Source of the DNA: Defluviicoccus sp. bin129
GTDB lineage: Bacteria > Pseudomonadota > Alphaproteobacteria > MPNO01
NCBI GenBank assembly: GCA_002239065.1
Contig: MPNO01000047.1
Location: 1-36,082 of the forward strand
Direction of reading: 5' to 3'
Length of the DNA stretch: 36,082 nt
The notes under the pieces are model-generated. The model saw only the letters and a program-made list of their open reading frames with translations, made no database searches and was not told the DNA's origin. Within the stretch, counting starts at the first letter, position 1. Each line of letters opens with the position of its first letter. The position numbers and the translations under genes are program-made. Below are positions 8,359 through 15,868 of the stretch, in pieces.

Positions 8359-10269
8359 TCAGCCGACCGACCCGGCGTAGCGCCGTCGGGTCCGTCGGTT
8401 GCGGGCGATCAGGAGGCCGATCGCGAACAGCGCGACCAGCGCCGGCATCGCGGCAATGTTGAGGATCTTGACCCAGCCGTCGAGCGTGTCGATGTCCTCG
8501 CGCAGCGCCCGGCGCACGTCCCTGAGCTCGCCCCGCACCTTGATGATCTGGCGCCGGAAGTCCGCGATCGCCTGCTTCTGCTTGTCCGTGAGGATCACCG
8601 CCGCGCCTTCCTGCCCCTTGGTGGTCAGGTCCTTGAGCTTGCCCTCGACCTCCTTGAGCTCGTCCAGCAACGCGCGTTCGCGGTCGCGGTATTGCAGCTC
8701 GGCCGCCCGCTGGATCTCCATCACCCGGTCGAAGGGACGGTCCGAGAACCCGCGGCTGCGCAGCCCGATCAGCTCGCTCGAGCCGGACAGGTTGTCGAGC
8801 GCGTTGATCACGAAATCGGCGTTGTTGGCCGACGGCACGACCAGGCGCTGGCCGAAGAAGTCCTGGATCTGGAGCCAGAACGTGTCGGCCAGGATGTCGC
8901 TGTCGGCGACCACGATCAGGTTGACGACGTCCTCGGATTGCGCGAGATGAGACTTGGCGGGCGCCTTCTCGTCTTCCGCCTCGTCCTTGTTGTCCTTGTC
9001 CTCGGGGGGGCCGTCCGGGAAGGCGCTCTTGAGCTTGCCGCTGAGCCGCGCGGCCAGGGTGAGCGGCCCGCCCTCGGGCTTGAACTCCTTGAGGATCTGG
9101 GCGGGGTTGGGCTGGAAGCGGAATTTCTGCGCCTCCATCGGCGCCGAGGCCTCGGTCGAGACGATCAGCGGATCGAAGGCGATGTCCGCGCCCTCCGCCT
9201 TGGCCAGGAAGCCGGCCGTCGCGACGTTGATCGTGCGCAGCTGGCCGGTGATCACGTCGTCGGCCTTGAACCGGTCCGCCGGGAAGGACAGCCAGGAGAC
9301 GTAGTTGGTGATCACCGGGCGGCCCTGCGCGTCGACGGCGGCCTGCACCCGCTGGGCGAGGCCGAGATCGGCGAGCACCTTGTCCTGGACGTAGTCGACG
9401 CCCCAGGCCTTGAACAGCTTCTCCAGATTGGAGCCCTGGTCGGGCGGCAGGCGCATCGCCGCGTTCGAACGCGAGCCCTCCTCGGCATAGGGGTCGACGA
9501 ACACCATGGTCTTGCCGCCCGCCATGACGTACTGGTCGATGGCATACAGCGACTTGTCCGACAGGCCGAAGGGGTGGACGATCATCAGCACGTCGATGTC
9601 GTCGGTGATCTCGGGATCGAGCCCGAGGCTCTTCACCTCGAAGAACTGCTTGATCTGCTCGACCACGCGCCACGGCTTGTACTCGTTCGCCGGGTCGGCG
9701 TCGATCGGGATGCCGGAGACCAGCCCGATGACCTTCTTCTTCGGGTGGGCGAGGTTGTGCACCAGCCGGGTCAGGTCGTATTCGAGAAACGGCTCGCGCT
9801 GCGGCTGGAGGAAGCCGATCACGTCCTGGTCGTCGGTGGTGTTGGTGCCGGCGAGGCCGAAATAGCCGAGCTCCCCGGCGTCGTTGAGCGGCACCCCCTG
9901 GAGCCCGAACCCGACCGCCCGGTCCTCCTCGTCGGAGAACGGCTTGGGGTCGACGATCTCGAGCCGGATCTTGCCGCCGGCGGCATCGACATAGCGCTGC
10001 AGGAGCTCGAGCACGCGCTGCGAATAGGTGCCGAGCCCGGGGCTGAGGTCGATCAGGCTGCGCGACAGGAAGTAGCGCAGCGTCACCGGCTCCTTCAGAT
10101 CGGCGAGCACCTTCTCGGTCCCGGCCGAGACCGAGTACAGGCTGTTCTCGGTCAGATCGGCCTGCACATTCCTGATCGCTCCGCCGGCGAAGATGTTGAC
10201 GGCGAGGAACAGGATCACCGCGAGGACCAGCCCCGCGACGCCGAGCTTGCGCCGGTCCCAAGCGCCCAC
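8359..10269 (-). CDS. GldG-like ABC-associated membrane protein
   Basis: Protein of 636 residues. An N-terminal transmembrane helix (about 10-30) is followed by a large periplasmic domain beginning NVQADLTENSLYSVSAGTEKVLADLKEPVTLRYF, characteristic of the GldG/ABC_transp_aux family. A coiled-coil region near the C-terminus (DRERALLDELKEVEGKLKDL) precedes a last transmembrane helix (AAMPALVALFAIGLLIA) and a short basic tail. The periplasmic part contains an acidic low-complexity linker (DKDNKDEAEDEKAPAK) around residue 430. Start is GTG 10269, two bases after the permease stop, so translation is coupled. It likely forms the extracytoplasmic part of an ABC machine with the two genes upstream. 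Confidence 0.88.
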   Translation of the reverse strand: MGAWDRRKLGVAGLVLAVILFLAVNIFAGGAIRNVQADLTENSLYSVSAGTEKVLADLKEPVTLRYFLSRSLIDLSPGLGTYSQRVLELLQRYVDAAGGKIRLEIVDPKPFSDEEDRAVGFGLQGVPLNDAGELGYFGLAGTNTTDDQDVIGFLQPQREPFLEYDLTRLVHNLAHPKKKVIGLVSGIPIDADPANEYKPWRVVEQIKQFFEVKSLGLDPEITDDIDVLMIVHPFGLSDKSLYAIDQYVMAGGKTMVFVDPYAEEGSRSNAAMRLPPDQGSNLEKLFKAWGVDYVQDKVLADLGLAQRVQAAVDAQGRPVITNYVSWLSFPADRFKADDVITGQLRTINVATAGFLAKAEGADIAFDPLIVSTEASAPMEAQKFRFQPNPAQILKEFKPEGGPLTLAARLSGKLKSAFPDGPPEDKDNKDEAEDEKAPAKSHLAQSEDVVNLIVVADSDILADTFWLQIQDFFGQRLVVPSANNADFVINALDNLSGSSELIGLRSRGFSDRPFDRVMEIQRAAELQYRDRERALLDELKEVEGKLKDLTTKGQEGAAVILTDKQKQAIADFRRQIIKVRGELRDVRRALREDIDTLDGWVKILNIAAMPALVALFAIGLLIARNRRTRRRYAGSVG

Positions 10270-10271
10270 GG

Positions 10272-11006
10272 TCAGTCTCCCCTCTTGAGGTCGATCACCA
10301 GCCGGTTGGCGAACAGGAAGATCACCATCGCGGAGAGCAGGTATATGACGTCGCGGATGTCGAGCACGCCCTTGATGATGCCCTCGAAATGGGTGAGGAA
10401 GCTGAGCGAGGCGATCAGGTCGACCAGGAACGTCGGCGCCCAGCCCTTGAAGGCGGCGAGCACCAGCTCCAGCCCGCTCATCATGAAGACGAAGCAGACC
10501 GCGGCGGCGATCACGAAGGCGATCACCTGGTTGCGGGTGAGCGCCGAGACGAAGCAGCCGATGGAGAGGAACGCGCCGGCCATCAGCAGGCTCGCGATAT
10601 AGCCCGCCACGATGACCCCGTTATCGGGCGCGCCGAGATAGTTGACGGTGATCCAGATCGGGAAGGTGAGCGCCAGCGCGATGGCGGCGAAGATCCACGA
10701 CGCCAGGAACTTCCCGAGCACCGCATGGGTCGTCGAGACCGGCAGCGTCATCAGCAGCTCGATCGTCCCGGTCTTTCGCTCCTCCGCCCAGAGCCGCATC
10801 CCGACCGCCGGGATGAGGAACAAATAGAGCCAGGGGTGGAAGGAGAAGAAGGCCTGGAGATCGGCCTGGCCGCGGTCGAAGAAGCCGCCGAAATAGAACG
10901 TCACCGCGCCGGTCAAAGCGAGGAAGATGACGATGAACACATAGGCCAGCGGCGTCGAGAAATAGGCGATCAGCTCACGCTTGCAGATCGCAGTCGTTGC
11001 CCGCAT
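10272..11006 (-). CDS. ABC transporter permease, GldF/ABC-2 type
   Basis: Integral membrane protein of 244 residues with six hydrophobic segments in the ABC-2 pattern. It begins MRATTAICKRELIAYFSTPLAYVFIVIF, contains the conserved RLWAEERKTGTIELLMTLPVSTTHAVLGK stretch of ABC-2 permeases coupling to the ATPase, and ends with FANRLVIDLKRGD. This is the GldF/NosY-like branch, usually exporters or machines acting on the envelope rather than importers. A GGGGAAGG site precedes ATG 11006, 18 bases after the ATPase stop. It should dimerise or pair with the GldG-like product. Confidence 0.9.
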   Translation of the reverse strand: MRATTAICKRELIAYFSTPLAYVFIVIFLALTGAVTFYFGGFFDRGQADLQAFFSFHPWLYLFLIPAVGMRLWAEERKTGTIELLMTLPVSTTHAVLGKFLASWIFAAIALALTFPIWITVNYLGAPDNGVIVAGYIASLLMAGAFLSIGCFVSALTRNQVIAFVIAAAVCFVFMMSGLELVLAAFKGWAPTFLVDLIASLSFLTHFEGIIKGVLDIRDVIYLLSAMVIFLFANRLVIDLKRGD

Positions 11007-11024
11007 CGCGCCTTCCCCCGCGCC

Positions 11025-11969
11025 CTATTCGCCGACCGTGAGCGTGCGGAACACTTCGTCCAGCCGCCCGCGTTCCGCCGATATCTCGTACACCGCCAGG
11101 CCGTTGGCATGCAGCGCCTGCGCCACCAGCGGCAGGATCACCGCGCCATTGGCGGGCACCGCCACGAACTCGGCGCTCTGGCTGTCCCGCGCGCCCGCCT
11201 CGACCCGTTCGATGGCCTCCACGGCCCGCAGCACGCCGGCGACGGCGTCGGCCTGGGCGAGCCCGGTGCGCACGCTGACCGCGTTGCGGTAGCGCGACCG
11301 GGCGAGCAGGCCGTCGGGCGTGCCGTCGACGACGATCTTGCCGCGCGAGATGATCGCGGCGCGGGTGCACACCGCCTCGACCTCCTCCAGCAGGTGGGTC
11401 GAGATGACGATCGCCTTGTCCTCGGCCATCTTGGCGATCAGCTCGCGCACCTCGTGCTTCTGGTTGGGGTCGAGCCCGTCGGTGGGCTCGTCGAGGATCA
11501 GCACCTCGGGGTCGTGGACGATCGCCTGGGCGAGGCCGACGCGCCGCTTGTAGCCCTTCGACAGCGTGCCGATCGGTTGCAGCATCACCTCGCCGATATG
11601 GATCAGCCCGGCCGCGCGCTCGATCGCGCCGGCCCGTTCGGCGGCCGGGATGCCGCGCACCTCGCCGACGAAGTTGAGGAAGGCGAGCGGCGTCATGTCC
11701 TCGTAGAGCGGCGCCCCTTCGGGCAGGTAGCCGACCCGGCGCTTGACCTCGATCGGGTCCCGGGTGACGTCGAAGCCGCACAGCTCGGCGGTGCCGGATG
11801 TCGGCGGCAGGAAGCCGGTCACCATTTTCATCGTGGTCGACTTGCCGGCGCCGTTCGGGCCGAGGAAGCCGAGCACCTCGCCGCGGTCCACGGCGAGGCT
11901 GATGTCGTCGACGGCGGTCAGCGCGCCGAACCGCTTGGTGAGATTCCGGATGCGGAGCATTTCGCTCAT
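11025..11969 (-). CDS. ABC transporter ATP-binding protein, GldA-like
   Basis: Cytoplasmic ATPase of 314 residues. Walker A is GPNGAGKST (residues 37-45), the signature is LSKGYKRRVGLAQA, Walker B is VLILDEPTDGLDP, and the switch His is in STHLLEEVE. The LSKGYKRR form rather than LSGGQ, together with a C-terminal extension of about 90 residues, is typical of the GldA/CcmA-like subgroup of ABC-2 exporters. First gene of the leftward operon with the permease, GldG-like and DUF4340 genes. A candidate promoter lies at 12069-12097. The transported or remodelled substrate is unknown; gliding is not implied, since no other gld or spr genes are present. Confidence 0.93.
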   Translation of the reverse strand: MSEMLRIRNLTKRFGALTAVDDISLAVDRGEVLGFLGPNGAGKSTTMKMVTGFLPPTSGTAELCGFDVTRDPIEVKRRVGYLPEGAPLYEDMTPLAFLNFVGEVRGIPAAERAGAIERAAGLIHIGEVMLQPIGTLSKGYKRRVGLAQAIVHDPEVLILDEPTDGLDPNQKHEVRELIAKMAEDKAIVISTHLLEEVEAVCTRAAIISRGKIVVDGTPDGLLARSRYRNAVSVRTGLAQADAVAGVLRAVEAIERVEAGARDSQSAEFVAVPANGAVILPLVAQALHANGLAVYEISAERGRLDEVFRTLTVGE

Positions 11970-12068
11970 CGCCCGGGCACCTCAACGCGATCCGGTCGCC
12001 GTATTGTCGCTGGGGCGGAGCGGGGCTTCACCTGGGCCTTCCTGGATGAGTTCGGTCGGGGCAGCGAG

Positions 12069-12097
12069 AAACTTGTGCGCTCTGGCGGTTTTGTCAA
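12069..12097 (-). promoter_or_regulatory. Candidate housekeeping promoter of the Gld-type operon
   Basis: On the reverse strand a perfect TTGACA -35 (12097-12092) is followed, after 17 bases, by AAGTTT (12074-12069), a poor -10. It lies about 100 bases before the ATPase start at 11969 and just after the hsp20 terminator-like hairpin. The perfect -35 is notable in such GC-rich sequence; the weak -10 keeps confidence modest. Confidence 0.4.
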
Positions 12098-12104
12098 GAA
12101 GGGT

Positions 12105-12127
12105 GCCGGACGGCGCCGCCGCCCGGC
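12105..12127 (-). terminator. Terminator-like hairpin after hsp20
   Basis: Reverse-strand hairpin GCCGG-g-CGGC / GCCG-t-CCGGC with a GGC loop: about ten pairs including one central G-U. It is followed by a pyrimidine stretch (ACCCTTCTT) but no real U run. It lies 25 bases after the hsp20 stop and before the next promoter, the right place to end the hsp20 transcript. Confidence 0.45.
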
Positions 12128-12151
12128 CCCCTGCCGGCCCGGATGGCCGGT

Positions 12152-12610
12152 CTACGCGGCCTTCCTGGCCTCGATCACCGCCGGCTCGCCGGCTTTCACG
12201 TCGATCCGGCGCGGCTTGAGCGCCTCCGGCACCTCGCGAACCAGATCGATGGCGAGCAGGCCGTTATCGAGCGCGGCATCGCGCACCTCGACATGCTCGG
12301 CGAGCTGGAACCGGCGCTCGAACGCGCGCTCGGCGATCCCGCGATGGAGATAGCTGGCCTTCCGGTCGCCCTCGGGCTTGGAGCCCCTGACGATCAACAG
12401 ACCGTCGCGCATCTCGACGTTGAGGTCGGCGAGGCCGAAGCCGGCCACCGCCAGGGTGACCCGGTAGGCGTCTTCGGCGACCTTCTCGATGTTGTAGGGC
12501 GGGTAGGCCGCCACCGAGACGTCGCTGCGCAGCGCCGTGTCGATCAGCGACGGCAGACGGTCGAAACCGATGGCGGAGCGGAACAGGGGGGAGAAATCGA
12601 AATCGCGCAT
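12152..12610 (-). CDS. hsp20: Small heat shock protein Hsp20 (IbpA-like)
   Basis: Protein of 152 residues, an ATP-independent holdase chaperone that binds unfolding proteins and oligomerises. The alpha-crystallin domain runs from about residue 35 (PPYNIEKVAEDAYRVTLAVAGF) to 137, with the diagnostic ALDNGLLAIDLVREVPEALKPRRI near its end. The N-terminus FSPLFRSAIGFDRL matches the class A alphaproteobacterial IbpA/HspA type. ATG 12610 is chosen because it begins this conserved N-terminus and has AGGAGG eight bases upstream; the frame continues open further upstream but without family sequence. That ribosome site is itself in a predicted thermosensor hairpin, with an RpoH-like promoter further up. 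Confidence 0.94.
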   Translation of the reverse strand: MRDFDFSPLFRSAIGFDRLPSLIDTALRSDVSVAAYPPYNIEKVAEDAYRVTLAVAGFGLADLNVEMRDGLLIVRGSKPEGDRKASYLHRGIAERAFERRFQLAEHVEVRDAALDNGLLAIDLVREVPEALKPRRIDVKAGEPAVIEARKAA

Positions 12611-12697
12611 GTCGGAATCCTCCTTGGCTGAGCGATTCGCATATGTGGCCACCCTTCGGGTCGGCCGGGTCCGTCGAACCCGCGAGGCGTTCGACAA
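12611..12697 (-). ncRNA. ROSE-type RNA thermometer in the hsp20 5' leader
   Basis: The leader folds into three successive hairpins. Hairpin I pairs GUCGAAC (12695-12689) with GUUCGAC (12679-12673), seven perfect pairs. Hairpin II spans 12666-12647: GGCC, a bulged G, ACCC, GAA loop, GGGU, GGCC. Hairpin III (12638-12615) places GAAUCGCU against AGGAGGAUUC, burying the ribosome site AGGAGG; it contains the ROSE signature UYGCU (here UCGCU) opposite the Shine-Dalgarno with a G facing G. ROSE elements in rhizobial and enterobacterial hsp20 leaders have this final hairpin, which melts on heat. Boundary at the 5' end is inferred from the promoter. Confidence 0.8.
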
Positions 12698-12703
12698 TTG
12701 TCG

Positions 12704-12730
12704 ATGTGGGGGGCGAATCGGCGGGTTCAA
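12704..12730 (-). promoter_or_regulatory. RpoH (sigma-32)-like promoter of hsp20
   Basis: Reverse strand: TTGAA (12730-12726), a 14-base spacer, then CCCCACAT (12711-12704), close to the heat-shock pattern CTTGAA-N13/14-CCCCATnT. Transcription would start near 12697, giving an 87-base leader that exactly contains the thermometer. The -35 overlaps the stop codon of the upstream oxidoreductase gene. Confidence 0.65.
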
Positions 12731-13839
12731 CACCCGTCCCAAAAAATTTTCGCCACCATGTCGGCGAGCGCGAGCGAAGCGGTCAGCCCGGGCGATTCGA
12801 TGCCGTAGAGATTGACCAGCCCGTCGACGCCGTGCACCGACGGGCCCTGGACGACGAAATCGGCGGCCGGCTCGCCCGGCGCCTGGAGCTTGGGCCGGAT
12901 TCCGGCATAGCCCGCCTGGATCGCGCCGTCGGGCAGACCCGGCCAGTAGCACCGGATCGCCGCGTAGAACGCATCCGCCCGGCCGGGATCGACGTCGTAG
13001 TCGATCGATTCGACCCATTCGACATCCGGCCCGAACCTGGCTTGCCCGGCGAGATCGACCGTGACGTGGACGCCGAGCCCGGCCTTCTCGGGTACCGGGT
13101 AGACCGGGCGGGCGAAGGGAGACTTGCCGGAGAGCGTGTAGTAGTTGCCCTTGCACAGATAGCCGCGCGGCACGCTCGCCGGATCGAGCCCGGCGACGGT
13201 CCGCGCGACCGCGGGCGCCCAGATCCCGGCCGCGTTGACCAGCCGGTCCGCCTTGAGCGCCATCGGAGCCTCGCCCCCGACATCGACCACGATGCCGTCG
13301 TCCTCGATGCGGCCGCCGGCGACCGGCGCGTGGAAGGCGATCATCGCGCCGCGCGCCTCGGCCTCGCCCTGGAAGGACAGCATCAGGCCGTGCGAATCGA
13401 CGATCCCGGTCGAGGGCGAGTGCAGCGCGGCCACGCAGCGCACGGCCGGTTCCAGCTCGGCCACCTCGGACGGGGTGAGCCAGGACAGGTCGGTGACGCC
13501 GTTCGCCGCCGCCCTCCCCTTCAGCGCCGCGAGCTCGTCCACCTGCCCGTCATCGGTGGCGACGATGATCTTGCCGCAGCGCCGGTGTTCGATGCCGTTC
13601 GCCGCGCAGTAGTCGTAGAGCGCGTGCTTGCCGGCGACGCAGGTCGCCGCCTTCAGGCTGCCGGTCGGGTAGTAGATGCCGGCATGGACGATCTCGCTGT
13701 TTCGCGAGCTGGTCTCGGTGCCGATCGTCTCGGCGCGCTCGAGGATCACCACCTCCATGCCGGCCAAAGCGAGGCGGCGCGCGACCGCGAGGCCGATCGC
13801 ACCGGCCCCGATGACCACGCATTCGACCCGTTCGGTCAC
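12727..13839 (-). CDS. FAD-dependent oxidoreductase, L-2-hydroxyglutarate oxidase-like
   Basis: Flavoprotein of 370 residues of the DAO/GlpD superfamily. The N-terminal Rossmann motif GAGAIG (11-16) is followed by the second FAD stretch ending in [31 protein letters not shown], a hallmark of the LhgO/L2HGDH branch. The C-terminal GYAGIRPKL and [19 protein letters not shown] blocks complete the fold. LhgO proteins oxidise L-2-hydroxyglutarate to 2-oxoglutarate, passing electrons to quinone; relatives act on other 2-hydroxy or amino acids, so the substrate is provisional. The GTG start at 13839 overlaps the stop of the DehI-like gene (GTGA), so the two are translationally coupled. Confidence 0.87.
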   Translation of the reverse strand: MTERVECVVIGAGAIGLAVARRLALAGMEVVILERAETIGTETSSRNSEIVHAGIYYPTGSLKAATCVAGKHALYDYCAANGIEHRRCGKIIVATDDGQVDELAALKGRAAANGVTDLSWLTPSEVAELEPAVRCVAALHSPSTGIVDSHGLMLSFQGEAEARGAMIAFHAPVAGGRIEDDGIVVDVGGEAPMALKADRLVNAAGIWAPAVARTVAGLDPASVPRGYLCKGNYYTLSGKSPFARPVYPVPEKAGLGVHVTVDLAGQARFGPDVEWVESIDYDVDPGRADAFYAAIRCYWPGLPDGAIQAGYAGIRPKLQAPGEPAADFVVQGPSVHGVDGLVNLYGIESPGLTASLALADMVAKIFWDGC

Positions 13840-14642
13840 GGTTCCAGCGCCGCCCGGATGACCGACTCGAAGCCGCGCCCGACGACGATCATGCGCGAGA
13901 TCGGCCGGATGAAGAGGTCGATCGTGGCTTCGAGCGCATCCCGCGTCTCCGTGCCCGGCGCGCCCGACCGGGGCGACGCGAGCGGGATTCTCCGCGCCGC
14001 TTCATCGGCCTTCGCCAGGATCGCCGCGGCGCCCGCATCGAGCGCGCCCGAAGCGGCGAGCGCCTCGACCCGGCGCTCCAGCGCCGCGAGGGTGGGCGGC
14101 CAGTTGGCCAGATGGCGCAGAGCGGTCGGCATCAGCGCGCTGTCGGAATCGTTGATCGTCCGCGCCAGCGACGCCATGCGGGTCCGGGTCTCCGAATCCG
14201 CCTCGCGGGCGACCGGCGGCAGCGCGGGCAGCGGATCGCCCGGCGCCGATGCCGCAGGGATGCCCGATCCCGAGGTCTCGCCGGCCAGCACGCGGCGCAG
14301 CGCGCAAAGCGCAACCAGGTTGACCGGGTTGGCGCGGTTGTAGAACGCCATCACGGACGCAACGTCTTCCAGGGTCGCGCGGTCCAGCCCCTCGTCCCGG
14401 GTCAGCGGGAGCATGGCGGCGGGCGGCATCGCGGCGGCGATCCCGGCGCCCAGGGTGCGGAAGGCGCCGGCCGAAAACGCCGACTCGAGCGCGTCGAAGG
14501 CCCATTCCAGCACGCCCGGACGGCTCGCCATGTGCCGCCACACCAGGTTCGTCGAGGGCAGCCCGGTGGCGGCGAGGAGCGCGCGATAGATCTCCGCGAC
14601 ACGCCCGGCGGCCTCGGATTCGGGGATCTCGGGCAGGCTCAC
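13836..14642 (-). CDS. DehI-like (2-haloacid dehalogenase type I fold) protein
   Basis: Alpha-helical protein of 268 residues. The opening [48 protein letters not shown] resembles the first repeat of the DehI/halocarboxylic acid dehydrogenase family, and a second half-repeat follows from about residue 180. DehI enzymes hydrolyse D- and L-2-haloacids with a catalytic Asp in the second repeat; I cannot locate that residue with confidence, and most relatives of this size are uncharacterised, so dehalogenase activity is not claimed. GTG 14642 is preferred because conserved sequence starts there; GTG 14696 is an upstream alternative, but would leave 14 bases to the divergent gene. Coupled to the LhgO-like oxidoreductase. 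Confidence 0.7.
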   Translation of the reverse strand: MSLPEIPESEAAGRVAEIYRALLAATGLPSTNLVWRHMASRPGVLEWAFDALESAFSAGAFRTLGAGIAAAMPPAAMLPLTRDEGLDRATLEDVASVMAFYNRANPVNLVALCALRRVLAGETSGSGIPAASAPGDPLPALPPVAREADSETRTRMASLARTINDSDSALMPTALRHLANWPPTLAALERRVEALAASGALDAGAAAILAKADEAARRIPLASPRSGAPGTETRDALEATIDLFIRPISRMIVVGRGFESVIRAALEP

Positions 14643-14710
14643 GGCCCACGCCCGGTTTGATCTGCGCGCGCCGATGGGCGATCCTTCGCCGGGCACAGCG
14701 GGAGGCGCGC

Positions 14711-15868
14711 ATGGCCGACATACGTCTCGGCGTGGCGATGAACGGCGTCAGCGGCCGGATGGGCACCAACCAGCACCTGATCCGCTCGATCGTGAAGATC
14801 CGCGAGGAGGGCGGGGTGGCGCTGAGCGACGGGCGGCGGATCGTGCCGGATCCGCTGTTGGTCGGGCGCAGCGAAGACCGGCTCGCCGCGCTCGGCGCCG
14901 CGCACGGCTTCGACAAATGGACGACCGATCTCGACGCGGCCATCCGGGACCCCGACTATCCGCTGTTCTTCGATACGGCGAGCACCGTCCATCGCGCGGG
15001 GATCCTGCGCAAAGCCATCGACGCGGGCAAGCACATCTACTGCGAGAAGCCGTCGGCGGCGACGCTGGAGGACGCGCTCGACGTCTGGCGCCGCGCCGAG
15101 AGGGCTGGCATCCGCCACGGCGTCGTGCAGGACAAGATCTTCCTGCCCGGCCTGCTCAAGATGAAGCGGCTGATCGACGACGGCGTGCTCGGCCGGCTGC
15201 TCTCGGTCAAGATCGATTTCGGCTACTGGGTGTTCGAGGGCGACTGGCGGCCGGCGCAGCGCCCGTCCTGGAACTACCGCAAGGCCGATGCCGGCGGGAT
15301 CGTCCTCGACATGATGCCGCACTGGCGCTACGTGCTGGACACCGTGTTCGGCAAGGTCCGCAGCGTGGTGTGCCGGGGCGCGGTCAATTTCGACCGGCGC
15401 TGGGACGAGAACGGCGAGCCCTACGACGCCGATGCCGACGATGCGTCCTGCGCGCTGATCGAGCTCGAAGGCGGCGCCGTGGCCCAGATCTTCGCCTCCT
15501 GGTGTACCCGGGTGCGCAAGGACGACCTGGTGACCTTCCACGCCGACGGGGTGCTGGGCGCCGCGGTTTCGGGGCTGACGCGCTGCTTCGTGCAGGACCG
15601 CGAGGCGACGCCCTCGCCGGTCTGGAACCCCGACGAGCCGCAGACCATCGACTTCTTCGGCACCTGGAAGGAGTACGGCGCCGAGCTCTCCTTCGACAAC
15701 GGTTTCAAGACCGAATGGGAGATGTTCATCCGCTCGCTCTACGACGACGGCCGGTTCACCTGGGACCTGCTGGAGGGCGCCAAGGGCGTGCAGCTCGCCG
15801 AGCGCGCGATGCAGAGCTGGGAGCAGCGCCGCTGGATCGATGTCGAGCCGCTGGAGGCGCGGGCATGA
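14711..15868 (+). CDS. Gfo/Idh/MocA family oxidoreductase
   Basis: NAD(P)-dependent dehydrogenase of 385 residues. The Rossmann start is LGVAMNGVSGRMGTNQHL, an atypical glycine loop with an insertion; the catalytic motif EKPSA (Glu112-Lys113-Pro114) is intact. The C-terminal alpha/beta domain carries GGIVLDMMPHWRYVLDTVFG, where family members have an active-site His. Substrates in the family are sugars, sugar acids and inositols. ATG 14711 follows GGAGG at 14701-14705. It overlaps the DUF993 gene by ATGA and heads a three-gene operon, divergent from the DehI-like gene across 68 bases. Confidence 0.92.
   Translation: MADIRLGVAMNGVSGRMGTNQHLIRSIVKIREEGGVALSDGRRIVPDPLLVGRSEDRLAALGAAHGFDKWTTDLDAAIRDPDYPLFFDTASTVHRAGILRKAIDAGKHIYCEKPSAATLEDALDVWRRAERAGIRHGVVQDKIFLPGLLKMKRLIDDGVLGRLLSVKIDFGYWVFEGDWRPAQRPSWNYRKADAGGIVLDMMPHWRYVLDTVFGKVRSVVCRGAVNFDRRWDENGEPYDADADDASCALIELEGGAVAQIFASWCTRVRKDDLVTFHADGVLGAAVSGLTRCFVQDREATPSPVWNPDEPQTIDFFGTWKEYGAELSFDNGFKTEWEMFIRSLYDDGRFTWDLLEGAKGVQLAERAMQSWEQRRWIDVEPLEARA

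Noticed and set aside
6459..8462. Long plus-strand open frame of 667 residues
   Set aside because: It is antisense to the cyclodeaminase-like and DUF4340 genes. Its product is rich in D, R, G and H in a pattern typical of reverse frames in GC-rich DNA, with no domain.
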